From Branchiostoma floridae (taxonomy: Eukaryota > Chordata > Leptocardii > Amphioxiformes > Branchiostomatidae): DNA of 60,000 nt. Location of the stretch: NCBI RefSeq assembly GCF_000003815.2, contig NC_049980.1:12346591-12406590 (forward strand). Reading direction: 5' to 3'. The position numbers and the translations under genes are program-made. Positions 20,676-32,100 of the stretch are shown one piece after another (positions within the stretch are counted from its first letter, which is position 1; every line of letters begins with the position of its first letter). The notes beneath the pieces were generated by a model. It saw nothing but the letters and a program-made list of their open reading frames with translations. It did not search any database and was not told where the DNA came from.

Positions 20676-22184
20676 ATGTCCAATGGTTCATTGAACATAG
20701 GATTTTGGAATGTGCACGGTTTAGGTAGAAAACTTGAAGTAGATAATTTTAGAAGTAGTTTAGAAAAACTAAATCTCTTTGCCCTTATTGAAACTTGGAG
20801 TAACGAATCATCAGAAGTTGACATTCCAAATTTTTATCATTTCTCATCACTACGACAGAAACAACAAAAGGCCAGAAGAAACTCAGGAGGTATAATATTT
20901 TACTTTAGACAAGAAATAGATAAGTACATCAAAAGAGAACGGGGCACTTCTGATTGCAATGACTTGCTCTGGGTTCGCATATCAAAAGATCTCTTAGGTT
21001 TATCCAAAGATGTTTTTCTATGCATAGTTTATATAAGTCCCATTTATTCGACCGTTCACAAAAGGGCGGAAGACTCTATCTTTGATGTTTTAGAGCAAGA
21101 TTTAGCACTGTTTTCCTCCAAAGGTTACGTCATTATGGGGGGAGACTTTAACAGCAGGCTAGGTTCCTTAACAGACTTTAACGAAGATGACCCCTTAGAT
21201 TCAGATCTCGAGCCCGAAATGCTTAGTAATATTAACATTCCTAGAAACTTTTCAGATAAAAATCCTGCAAATGCTTTCGGCAGAAGCCTGATAGATTTGT
21301 GCACACAATCTGATGTACGTATATTGAACGGGAGGATACTGGGAGACTTGAGTGGTAGATTCACGTGCTACCAGCCGAATGGATGCAGCACAGTGGACTA
21401 CGTCATCTCAAGCAGTACTCTGTTCCATTATATCAATACCTTCAAAGTGCATCCGTTAACAGATTTCTCAGATCACTGTATGATCTCCCTGAATATTAGT
21501 TCATCGTCAAGCTCTCCCGAAAGTACAAAAAAGTCAACATCAAATTTGCGTCTTTTCCCAGATAAATTTGTTTGGGGTCCTGACTCCAACGAAAAATTTG
21601 TAGAGGCCCTAAGTTGCCCGATAATCCATAGAAAATTAGCAGATTTCATGGCGTTAAATGAAAACATTACTTCAACTAAAGCCGACATTGAACAAAACGT
21701 GCGAAAACTTCAAGAAATATTGATAACAGCGGGAAGAATGTCTCTACAAGTAAAATGCAAGAAGAAACCAAGGCAATCTAAAAGAAACAAAAGCTGGTTT
21801 GACAAATCTTGCTTTGAGGCGCGAAACGAGCTGCGAAATTTAAGATACCTACTCATGCGTAACCCTAAGAACCCAGTCATAAGAGGCAGCTATTTCCGGA
21901 AAAAGAAAGAATTTAACAAACTTACTCGAAGACGTAAGAGGGAACATGAAAATAATTGTTTAATGCAATTACAAAAACTACAGGACAACAACCCAACAGC
22001 GTTTTGGAATCTACTTAAAAAACTAAAGAATGACAAATCAACGAACCAAGAAAATATACCAACAGACACCTGGGTTGAACACTTTAAATCTCTACACAGC
22101 AGGTCTAGATTAGAGAAACAGGTCTTTGATTCCAAATTCGAAAAAAGTTTTACTAAACAAATTAAAAGTTCTACAAAAATATGA
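20676..22184 (+). CDS. Retrotransposon ORF2, N-terminal part: APE endonuclease (frameshifted)
   Basis: The 5' portion of ORF2 starts at ATG 20676. Residues about 5-270 are an apurinic-like endonuclease with the expected blocks: IGFWNVHG (Asn), LIETW (Glu), VIMGGDFNSR, CSTVDYV and DFSDHCM (terminal Asp-His). It would nick the target to prime reverse transcription. A basic linker follows (KKPRQSKRNKSWFDKSC). The frame ends at a TGA at 22182-22184, but the next frame continues the same protein from within 22126-22184, so a one-base gain (or two-base loss) lies in that A-rich interval. Confidence 0.88.
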   Translation: MSNGSLNIGFWNVHGLGRKLEVDNFRSSLEKLNLFALIETWSNESSEVDIPNFYHFSSLRQKQQKARRNSGGIIFYFRQEIDKYIKRERGTSDCNDLLWVRISKDLLGLSKDVFLCIVYISPIYSTVHKRAEDSIFDVLEQDLALFSSKGYVIMGGDFNSRLGSLTDFNEDDPLDSDLEPEMLSNINIPRNFSDKNPANAFGRSLIDLCTQSDVRILNGRILGDLSGRFTCYQPNGCSTVDYVISSSTLFHYINTFKVHPLTDFSDHCMISLNISSSSSSPESTKKSTSNLRLFPDKFVWGPDSNEKFVEALSCPIIHRKLADFMALNENITSTKADIEQNVRKLQEILITAGRMSLQVKCKKKPRQSKRNKSWFDKSCFEARNELRNLRYLLMRNPKNPVIRGSYFRKKKEFNKLTRRRKREHENNCLMQLQKLQDNNPTAFWNLLKKLKNDKSTNQENIPTDTWVEHFKSLHSRSRLEKQVFDSKFEKSFTKQIKSSTKI

Positions 22185-24189
22185 TTCAAATGAAGGGCCC
22201 TTAGATTATCAAATTACGGAATATGAAATTGGTAAAGCCATTCAAGCACTCAAAACCAAAAAGGCAGGCGGGGAAGACATGATAATTAATGAAATGTTAA
22301 AAGGGGGGGAAACACTTCTATTACGTCCTCTTACAAAACTGTTCAATAACGTTCTCGAAACAGGAAGATTCCCACAAGACTGGTCCAGCAGCTACATAGT
22401 TCCAATACACAAGTCAGGTAGAAAAGATGATCCAAACAATTATCGGGGTATTGCAATTTCTACCTGTCTGGGAAAATTATTTAGTTCAATTCTAAAAAAA
22501 AGACTTACTACTTTCATGGAAGATAACGAAATTTTAAAACCCAACCAAACAGGATTCAGAAAAAAATACAGAACAGCAGATAATATCTTTATATTGAAAA
22601 CCCTTATCTCCAAGTACACACAGTCCGGAAAACGCCTCTTCGCTTGTTTTATTGATCTCTCGAAGGCTTTCGATTCAGTTTGGCACCAGGGTCTTCTATT
22701 CAAACTTCTATCCAATGACATCTCGGGGAAATTCTTTCATATCATCAAAAGTTTATATAGTAACTCAGAAGCCTGTGTAAAAACTAGTATAGGTCTGAGT
22801 GAAAATTTCCCTGTAGAGATTGGCGTGAGACAGGGATGTGTTCTAAGCCCCTCGCTATTTAATCTGTACGTTAGTGATTTAGTTAACGATCTCAATACAG
22901 GAGACCTAGATACCCCTCTACTTCATTCATCCAAAGTATCAAGTTTATTTTATGCCGATGACGTTGTCATGTTGTCAACAAGTCAACGTGGCCTACAGAA
23001 CGCAATCAATGTTCTCGGCCTTTACTGCAATAAATGGAAACTAACAGTAAACTTAAAGAAAACGAAAATCATTGTTTTCAATCGTAAGGGACGATTGTTA
23101 TCAAACTATAAATTTTGCTTATTCGACAAAGACATAGAAGTGGTATCCTCGTACTGTTATTTAGGCGTAGTATTTACAGCGGGGTGTAAATTTAACACAG
23201 CAATGAAAACCCTCCAAAAGAAGGCACTAAGGGCGCTATTTAGCATAAGAACAACTCTTGGAGGAAACAATGCTTCAGTACCACTGCAATGTAAGTTATT
23301 TGACGCTTGTATTGTACCAATATTATTGTATGGTGCAGAAGTGTGGAGCAATGCTAGTTTAAACGACAATTCTCCATTAGAGCAAGCGCATCTAAAGTTC
23401 TGTAAAGTTGTCTTAGGTGTAAGAAGAAATGCCAGTAATCTCGCTACTAGAGCGGAGCTAGGAAGATTCCCTCTATGGATCGAGGCTTTCAGTAGACTAT
23501 TTTCTTATTATTGTAGATTAACTAGAGAAGTACCGACAAATAGCATACAATATGAAGCATTTCTTGTACAACAAGACCTACACAGACGCAATATACCATG
23601 CTGGCTATCTAATGTAAGTAAGATTTTGGAGGAGTCGGGTTATGCATACCTATTGTTAAACAACGGTCGAGATATACCATCAATTCAGTCGGAGGTGAAG
23701 CAAAGACTGAAGGACATTTACCTTCAAACCTTTTACTCAGGGCTGAACTCCAGTGGTAGGACCGGAAACCAAGGAAACAAACTAAGAACATATAGAAAAA
23801 TCAAACATACCTACGAAAGAGAACAGTACCTTAATATTCAGAATTTCAACCATCGCCGAGCCATGGCTAGATTAAGAATCAGTGACCATCCCCTACAAAT
23901 TGAAGTGGGAAGATACAACCAGACTCCTCCGAATAATAGACTCTGTACACTTTGTAACTCCAACCGTATAGAGAATGAAGTCCATTTTATATTAGAGTGT
24001 CCTTTATACAATGACATGCGCAACTCTTTTATCAGTGCTCTGAATGTAGTAGATACACGATGTAAAGAGTTAACCAACGACAACCTGTTTGTACATATAA
24101 TGACAACCACAAACAACTTTGTACAACACAAACTCTGTGAGTTCGTATACACATGTTTTAAGAAAAGGGAAGAGTCATGTAAACGTTAG
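22126..24189 (+). CDS. Retrotransposon ORF2, C-terminal part: reverse transcriptase
   Basis: Continuation of ORF2 in the +1 frame. There is no ATG of its own at the left edge. RT motifs appear in order: KKAGGEDMI (finger region), NYRGIAIS, QTGFRKKYRTADNIF, FIDLSKAFDSVWH (motif A), GVRQGCVLSPSLFNLY (motif B), FYADDVVM (motif C, catalytic YADD), and CYLGVVF. The C-terminal third has the Cys-His cluster RLCTLCNSNRIENEVHFILEC, the zinc-knuckle-like tail seen in CR1/L2/Jockey-group RTs. Ribonuclease H is not evident. It ends at 24189, followed by a short 3' UTR. Catalytic residues look intact, so only the frameshift upstream would disable this copy. Confidence 0.9.
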   Translation: MIPNSKKVLLNKLKVLQKYDSNEGPLDYQITEYEIGKAIQALKTKKAGGEDMIINEMLKGGETLLLRPLTKLFNNVLETGRFPQDWSSSYIVPIHKSGRKDDPNNYRGIAISTCLGKLFSSILKKRLTTFMEDNEILKPNQTGFRKKYRTADNIFILKTLISKYTQSGKRLFACFIDLSKAFDSVWHQGLLFKLLSNDISGKFFHIIKSLYSNSEACVKTSIGLSENFPVEIGVRQGCVLSPSLFNLYVSDLVNDLNTGDLDTPLLHSSKVSSLFYADDVVMLSTSQRGLQNAINVLGLYCNKWKLTVNLKKTKIIVFNRKGRLLSNYKFCLFDKDIEVVSSYCYLGVVFTAGCKFNTAMKTLQKKALRALFSIRTTLGGNNASVPLQCKLFDACIVPILLYGAEVWSNASLNDNSPLEQAHLKFCKVVLGVRRNASNLATRAELGRFPLWIEAFSRLFSYYCRLTREVPTNSIQYEAFLVQQDLHRRNIPCWLSNVSKILEESGYAYLLLNNGRDIPSIQSEVKQRLKDIYLQTFYSGLNSSGRTGNQGNKLRTYRKIKHTYEREQYLNIQNFNHRRAMARLRISDHPLQIEVGRYNQTPPNNRLCTLCNSNRIENEVHFILECPLYNDMRNSFISALNVVDTRCKELTNDNLFVHIMTTTNNFVQHKLCEFVYTCFKKREESCKR

Positions 24190-24345
24190 ATATAGTGATA
24201 GCTTAGTTGCAGATGTATTGTTTATTCAATTGTAATACTACATGTTATAGTACTTAGTCTTTATAATTAGTATCCCATCATGGGATTTGCTGCATTTAGC
24301 CCACATGGGCAGGTGACATGCAAATAAAGATCATTATATATTATC
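24190..24345 (+). other. Retrotransposon 3' UTR with two hairpins and AATAAA
   Basis: ATCCCATCATGGGAT (24272-24286) and GCCCACATGGGC (24299-24310) are short stem-loops just before AATAAA (24323-24328). Structured 3' ends are recognised by the RT of several CR1/L2-like elements. An AT-rich tail ATCATTATATATTAT marks the probable terminus. Confidence 0.6.
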
Positions 24346-24554
24346 TAGTACCACCGAAATATGTCCCCTCCCCTCCACTTTACGTGTTCGGACTAATTGT
24401 TGGACCATGGAGTGAAGCCAGTTTCACAGTCTCTGTGATGGATGTGAAAGTATCCGAGGCCGAAGGGACAATAATCATTAACACCGCGTACAAGGAATTT
24501 TTGATAGACACAGTAACTGATCATGAGGAGACTGTACTCCCACTGAGTGGCTGA
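24346..24554 (+). other. Unassigned open frame directly after the retrotransposon
   Basis: An open frame runs from the retrotransposon tail to TGA at 24552-24554, with VFGLIVGPWSEASF and MDVKVSEAEGTIII, then ETVLPLSG. The amino-acid mix looks protein-like, but I recognise no family, no acceptor is clear, and no partner exon was found. It may be a relic exon or chance. Confidence 0.2.
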
Positions 24555-24696
24555 TGATTTTATCATGATGGTACATTTTAAACTGTAGGGCTATCTCAGA
24601 TCGTATATAGGTCACATCTATACGACATGACTGCACGGTCGATAGAACAGCATGGGCGATCTTGCATGGTCATTTTTGTTCTGGCTGCAGGACTGA

Positions 24697-24710
24697 CCCC
24701 CCCCCCCCCC
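24697..24710. repeat. Poly(C) tract
   Basis: Fourteen consecutive C residues within GACTGA(C)14GGAAATTTGG. The following 60 bp end with AAATTTCC and contain GACTCAGC / GGCTGAGTC inverted words. Confidence 0.85.
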
Positions 24711-25169
24711 GGAAATTTGGACTTCGTGCTGTGGGTCCGACTCAGCGGGCCGGGGCTGAGTCTAAATTTCCTTGGAGCATATTGGCTCTGAAGCCAAGAA
24801 GCTGACCTGTGTAGTATCTGTCTGGCGTATTTAAGGGCTACCTGTTGGGGCACAGCTATGTGTTGTTTTGTAAGCTGTAAGGTCTATCGACTATACGTGA
24901 ATTCAGCGCACGTAATTAAGTTCAACTAGGTAGTCATCTACGAGTCCCACTTATCTAAATGTCTGTTTGTTCAGTTCCTGATTTATCAATAAAAACCACA
25001 AACTAGAAACATCACGTAAGTAAGCAATGAAAACATTAAAAGCAAAGGCAAAATTCATATTCAGTATAATAAATGTGCTCAGTTACGATTGTCATGCCTT
25101 AAATTGATGTGTTAAGTAGCCGATCTGTACTAAATGTGAGATGCAGTGTTTGCCCAAAACGAAGTATGT

Positions 25170-25270
25170 ACATGATATAAAAACCAGACATTCGCCTGCA
25201 GTATCAAGAGAAGTCACCAGGGGATCATTTTCTTCCATTCGAGAATACCTAGCCATTTCATGACAATATG
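25170..25270. repeat. Dispersed repeat fragment, copy 2
   Basis: ATAAAAACCAGACATTCGCC, TGCAGTATCAAG and CACCAGGGGATC match the words near 92-145 at similar spacing. The remainder to about 26000 shows no gene. Confidence 0.3.
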
Positions 25271-26016
25271 TCTATAGTTTCCTGAATTATGCTGTTCAAC
25301 CACAAACCAACAAATAAACATATAAGTGCTACCAAAAACATAGCCTTCTTGGCAAAGGATCGAGATGTCTTCGATAGCCCGCCCACTCGAAGTCCGCCCC
25401 ATTCCCTGGCCTGCTATAGATTCCCAGTACGGACGAGGTGTCCACTGTAACGTATGTGTCATTTTACTCAGACATGTTACTCTAATGTTGGAGTCCCGAG
25501 GCCATATCAAACGCTATTTAAGCTTTCTCTGTGTGCATTAAATCCTACTTTGTCAGTATTTGGCACACTTTTCGACTCTTCTTCTTCACAACTAGCACAA
25601 AGATTTAACTGACCCCTTCTGGATTACAATAGACATGGCTTAAGAGACTAACGTCAGCGAATGAATAGGTTCTTGTGGTAAATGACGTAAAGGTTCTGCA
25701 TATGTTTCGCCCATCATTGTGTTACAGTGGGATGTTGTTCCACCTTAAAAACATGCAAATTTTCACGTGTTGTTTGTGATCTACAGGAAGCAAAGGGCGG
25801 GGAGCCTGAAATTAACCTTAGTCATCAAACTCGGGTCATTAACTTGACCCAGTGTCATGACTATGACGCAAAAAGGCTCAATCGAAATAAAAGCTTGCAT
25901 CCAGAATCTTGCGTAATTGCGTAGATGTTGATTGACGCCCCAAAATACCGGCTTAAAACTTGTCGTCATCATATACCACACCCGGCCTACAAGGTGTCAG
26001 GAGGCGTGCCCACTGG

Positions 26017-26023
26017 TATATAG
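26017..26023 (+). promoter_or_regulatory. TATA box upstream of the TPMT-like gene
   Basis: GGTATATAGGGCG is a good TATA match. It predicts a start near 26047 and a 5' UTR of about 135 nt before the ATG at 26182. The surrounding bases to 26332 are clearly GC-richer than the flanks. Confidence 0.5.
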
Positions 26024-26181
26024 GGCGAGCAAGTCCGACAACTCCGGTAACACTCTCACTAGAGGGCACAATAGGAGCCGGCTGCAAATTCAGGTCGTCC
26101 ACGGCACCAGATACTCGGTAGCTAGGTCATCATTTCGATCCAACATTGACTGAAGAAATCTTCACACTACTTCAGACCAGT

Positions 26182-29100
26182 ATGCCGGTGTTTGAGAAGG
26201 AGACGGGTGCCCTGGCGGTAACTGACGGGGCAGTCCTGACTGTCGGCGGCATCGAGTCAAAACAGACGCCGAAGGATGTGCTCGCCGGGTCCGACAAACG
26301 CATGAAACAGTCTGCAGGCGACACCGGGGCAGGTAACGTGGTCTTTTATACTGATCATCTTAAGCTTTATGATACATCTTCACCGAATTCTATTAAGTTA
26401 TTAAGAGATAATGACGATAACTGTGACAAAGGTAAGAGCAAAACCTGCCATGGGTCACGAAGAAAACACTATAATTGATGGCCGACCTTTCGAATTAAAC
26501 TGTTGCTGATTATACCGGTGAAGCGGGTTTGCGTTATGTAGTGTGTATAACTGATATAGCCTAGGTTAGGTCTTACATAAAATGTCGCAGCCGGCAAAAC
26601 TTGCCGCAGATTTCGACTGTAATGATCAGAATTGTGACACAGTAATTATTTTTGTGAAACAATGCGGCTGTCAATCTACATTAACCAGACCAGTGCACTG
26701 TAGCAAAATTAACCAAACTCAAACCCTCCAGGCTTTGGTCTGTACACTTCCAAATTAAATTACATAAAAGGGCATTTTTTTCTGCAGCTGGTCTAGATTC
26801 TGTCGCCCCTAGTCGTGTCCATCTCTTCCCGAAACATATGGATTTTTTTTCAAAGTTCCTTTGTGTAATCTTACAGTTTGATCAATATAGGTTTGTTGTT
26901 TTTACACGCAGGTCCTATACATTCTTGGCTTGATGGAAACCTGAATCACATGCACATTCCTTTTTCAGAAAAAAAAACCCTCAGCTCTTTTTTCTTGTGT
27001 CTTGCCTCAGCATCATGCGTGCAAGGATCCGCTCCTTCCATAACTTTCAAATTTTCCGATATAAAATCAAACTAGCTGATAGTAAACTATCCCAGAAATG
27101 TTGGGACCGATCGTTACATATATGTGTTGGGTGAGGCGGTGGTGAATTGCTATGCGGGTCAGTCTGCACGGTATATCATATAACACAGATTTCCAAGCAC
27201 ATGAATGACATGCACGCACGACACCCCCCATCTGAAGTATGTATGTCTTTCTTGATGTGTCACCGTTCATAATCGTTAGTGGTGAAACATATACTCCGAA
27301 AGTTATCAATGGAAAAAGTTTGTGTCTGACACCTATTCGTGATGACAAGGACTGTAAAAATGTTGCCTTTTGTCCCACATTTTTACCGCATTGCCGTCTG
27401 TGCGCATGTATTACCAATAATAGCTAGGATAACAATGGAGCAAAGACTCGTCTTAGGTGAGCTTCAGAGCTCGAGTCATTATTTGCTGTATTAGTTTGAG
27501 AAACTTTCATGTAACCAAGACTCTGGAAAACCTTGCACAGCATAGATAGGTTGTGATGAATTCTTTGAAACGAAAACTTTAAAGGGAAAAATACCTCCCA
27601 AGTTCACGTTTGTGTGCTTCTCGGCGACAAAACAGCTAGGTCTAGATGTGATAAAGAACAGCACCTGAATCCTCCGCAGGAGACTTGCAGATTTATTCCT
27701 CGCCGCTGTAGCAACCTTGGAGACATATTTCTTACCTCTCTTGGGGCGTGAGCTTTGCCTCTTGTGTTTGAAAACAAAGCAAAGGCATCTGCGAAACGTA
27801 CTTGGGCGAGACCCAAGCAAAGCTTTTAAAAGGATTCCTTCACTCTCATCAGGAGTTATCGAGTTACATTTAAGTCAAAACCACACCTGATGATATGTCG
27901 TCTGTCTGTTATTGATAGTGTTTCATCCTCCGTCCTTTTGAACATCCTTTCCATTAAATGATGGCTTCAGGTCGTCTCTCCCTCTCAGCAGGCTTTGCTA
28001 CCGGAACCGTAGACCCTCCCACTAGTACCGTGGATAAGCCGTTACTTAATACAGGCGCCGCTGGGCTCAATGGTAGCATTTGATATAAAGCAGGGACAAG
28101 GTGTGTCTTCAGGCACCTTTTCTTTCATAAACTCCAAATTCATCATTATTCTATAATCAATGCAGTAAGTCAAATTCAAGTTTCCAAAATCATATCCAGC
28201 TGCGTAAGGTTTTGCTATTTGGCGTATTTTATGACCTGGCTGGATGTCTAACCTACATCGGTGTAATGCAGTAAGTCATCTTTAGGCATATCAAAGCCCA
28301 GGTTAGCTTAGTTTCTTTGCGGGGTCTAGCTAAGCACTGCTTGATAGATTAATACGGGTTAATGACTGGGGACGTACTACAGACTTACATCAAGGGATCC
28401 ATATCATCCAGAAAGTTGCACAATGTTCAGGTCCTATTGTTTAATATGGTAATAACTACCCTAAGACAATGATATGCTCTATACAATGAAAACACACAAA
28501 CACACAAATAGCCCGTCATGTTCTAGCAGAACGCCGACTTTAGACTAAGTAAATGTTATGCCTAAAGGTTATATGATCGTTATGCAACATATATTCGCGT
28601 ACTGTCCCCGTTGCGTAATCTTGCCCAGGAAGTGTCTATGTTATATAGATTACAAGGAGGCTCGGGGCAGGTAGCCAAAAAACAAAACAAAACTTGACAA
28701 CCGAATTTTGTTGCGCCAGACATTCGCCACTCTATTACCATAGTAAAACATCAAACAAAATTTGGATTGATCTTACTATTAGGATGGCAAAGGCAAGGAA
28801 CGTTAAAGTGATGTTGATTTGTAAGAGAGAATTTATAATCTCAGAGAGTGTAACCGTGTAGGAAAATTGAAATGGAAAAAGGCTGGGGATTTGTGGAGTG
28901 GCCTTTTAAACGGTTAGGCAAGGAATATGGAATTGTCGAATGGAGAAATGACGGTCTCATACATTTCATGACAGAAAAAAAGGAATGTGTTTGATAACAG
29001 TTTGAGGGACAGTGTGCTTTTGAAGTTTCCTTATCTCGTTGCCTGTAACGTTACTTCCTGTACGGGGTGTCGGTTCCACATCTGGAAAAAGTCAGTGCCG

Positions 29101-32100
29101 GTGTCAATGTCACGCCACCCGCCGAACCTGACCTTCCCACGTGGTTCCCCACGGCACACACATCCCAGGGCGGGGACATGACGTCTTCCAGGTGGCTCCC
29201 CTGCCAGGCCACTCAAGAAGCGAGTCTTATTTGTTGATAGATGGTATTTTCTGGGATACAAATGCACCCGACTTTTCGCTAAGTTCATTTGTCTTTTCGA
29301 CAATAATGATCCTTTTCTAAACCCAAGTACCCCCCACACGGACCAGCTTCTAATGTACTGTGCCGTACATGATTTTGCCAGCATAGCCGACTTCCGTCAC
29401 ACTTTCTCCCTAAGGGTAACGCTAACTCATTCGCTACAATCCTCAACTTGCAATTTGGTGTTAACGTATGGTAAATTTAAATTTGACAAAACAAACTTCA
29501 CGCATAACGATTCATTCTCTGAGGAATCATAATATCCGCTTCTGGAATGGAATGTGTCACCGCGATTTTTACAGTTTTCTATAGGTAGCAAAATCTTCAG
29601 CAACTACAAACGTTTCACGGAGTTATGAGATTTTCATTCTGTCATTGCTAACGTTTTCTTTTGTTATCTCATCCTTAGACAAGTCCAGAATGGTCAAGAT
29701 GGTGAACCAAGACTTGGAGGAGGTGGAAAGCCGCACCATGACGCTGGAGGACTGGCACAATAAATGGCGCAGGGGCAAGACCAAGTTTCACATGCCCAAG
29801 GTCCACCCGTACGTAAGACTAGAAAACCATTAACTAAGCTATTGACTAAAAAAACATCTTACGCAACTTGCTTGGGTGTCCCATCAATAAGGCCATGTTG
29901 ATTTGGTTATATGGATGACATCCGCGCCGCATCAATCTTCGGCTGTTTAAAAAAAAGAGTTTCAACCACACTGTAAATCATACAAAGCAGCTTCAAAACA
30001 TATGCAACAAAACAAATATCGGAAAGCGTTCACTAATGTCATAGAATATTTCAAGGTCAAAGAAGATGAGAAAGAACAAAAAAGAAGAATCTATTGTTCG
30101 GTATACCATAGTCTTTGTGTTAACTCATATGTTCAACCTTCTAGACCGCTTGGATTTCATAATAGATAACTTTTTTTTGGTCAAACTTTTTTTTATTCGC
30201 ACGCTCGCATGCTCTTTTGAGTTCCCAGAGGATGTCATCCATTTAATATTTAATCAAATCAACATGGTCTAATACCCTTCGTCGTACAATAGCAACCACA
30301 GTGTCGCTATTGTGGTGCCAATGTCGTACAGAATTTAGCTTTAGCTGTTTCGGAAAGGTCTAATAAAATCTTAGATCCTTATCGGCAGTTGGTTCTGTCA
30401 CAATAGTACGATGAACGCGCCGTACTAGTAAGTTTCTAACAGACGATGGATAGCAGGGAGGTCGTTCTTTTTCTCGGTTCGTGTCCACTTCCGTGAGGAA
30501 TAAGAAAATAGTCCAGCACGACGCATTTCATCTCGGACGACTTGAAGTCTGGACTAAAAAGCAGAATTAATATTATAGAAGCATACACTGTTAATTTTTT
30601 TCTATATTTTATTTCCTATAAATGACTTGGATGAAAAAAATCTAGGGAATCCTTATCATTACCTGTCGTTGAAACTTCTCAATTATTACAGAACAGACAT
30701 TTGTAGCATACACATATATCTAGGTCTTCGTCACTTCATTGTCCTCTTTTAAGACGATAAGGTCTTGTCTTGTGTTTTGAGCTGAGTTTGGCCATTGTTC
30801 ACTTACTGGTGTGCACTGACACATATCGAAACACGTGCTCACATAAGCACGTGGGTATATCAGCCCCAGTCCGCAGTACATCTTACGTTACTGCGCAAAA
30901 TTATGATTGAGCAGTTCACTTTCTGGGTCTAGATATGGCAGGCAAATTATTTTAATTGTTACTCCACAGAAGTCATAGTCGACTTGAATTCGCGACTACT
31001 TATCTATGTTTAGTGGTGTCACCATTCAATCCCTTTACACATAAGTCCCAACGGGAGCAGACCCAGGTCAAGGCGATATTACGTTCCGGTAGCAAACCCC
31101 CTTCATGAGACAGCCGACCCTGACATCGCCCTAGTTTTCTGGCGGTTATCTGAGGTCGAGGTCCGAGCGTTCCTGTTCTGAACAATGGCCTACTATTGTC
31201 TGCCAGGTTGTCAACAGTATTTACGACCGGCCTTCTCCATGTGGGAGAGTTGTGTTTTGCTATGTTGATGATAGCCGTGTCTTAGCGACGACAGGGCCCA
31301 GTGTGTTTTTATCTTTTATAAGCCCCTTTGTCCAAAATTGAACAGCGACTAGTCGCTAATATCATCGTTCGGTACTGCATACGATGTACTGATGAGTTTG
31401 AATTATATGGGAATCTTTTTCAGGGCTATTTAGTCCTAATACCCCTCCCCCCAGCAAAAACATAACGCACACCCCCAGTGAGTGCTGAGTGACCAATCGC
31501 AGCACGAATCCGACCTTGCTGTTACCTTGTAATGCGGCGAAGGACATGCGGTGAAAGTAGGGCAAAGGCGTTCTTGAGTAATCCCTGAAATAAACACATG
31601 CCTTGTGGTCGCACACTTCAAGATCTTAGAACAGCTGCGTTCATCAATCACTGATAGTGAAGGAGTTACATTTGTCGATGAACTTTATCAAACCTTAACG
31701 TTTCCCTCAGCATCGTCCAATTGGCATCCCCATTGACAATGCCAGCTATGCCCAATCCCTTTATCTCTGCCCCACATTTCCTATAGTCAGACTGCTGCCC
31801 GAGATCTCTGGCTGGGATCTGACCTTCATTTTCCCATGGAAAAATGCGTAACTCAGTCGCCTCCTGTGAGGTTTAGTGTAACGAGAAGTGTTATAGAAAC
31901 GAAGCGGCGATGTCTTAGCGAGCAGAACTGGGTCAGAAAAGGAGATTCACATCTGTGAAACAAGGAAGTGAGCGGTGGGACTCGGTGGGGAGTAACACTG
32001 TTTACTCAATTAAAGGAAACTTATGGTAGCAACCTGTCTAGTTCGTGAGATTTATATACTTCTCCTGTCAGATGTAGATAGACAAAATTTCCAAGTTTCT

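Larger units (their letters stand above)
17746..24345 (+). mobile_element. Nearly full-length CR1/L2-type non-LTR retrotransposon
   Basis: It holds a 5' region with two ATGGCGGC words, ORF1 (18009-20486), a 189-bp spacer, ORF2 (20676-24189, one frameshift), and a 3' UTR with two small hairpins, AATAAA (24323-24328) and an AT-rich TCATTATATATTAT tail. There are no LTRs. An APE-type endonuclease N-terminal to the RT, plus an ORF1 with PHD and esterase domains, is the architecture described for CR1-group elements. ORF1 is wholly open and ORF2 has a single lesion, so the insertion looks young. Exact 5' end and target-site duplication were not resolved. The left edge is placed after the TACAATTACAATTAAG run and could be off by some hundred bases. 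Confidence 0.85.

Noticed and set aside
26333-26478. Extension of the 26182 reading frame to residue 110
   Set aside because: After the donor at 26333 composition becomes AT-rich and intron-like, and the spliced phase fits the next TPMT-like exon.
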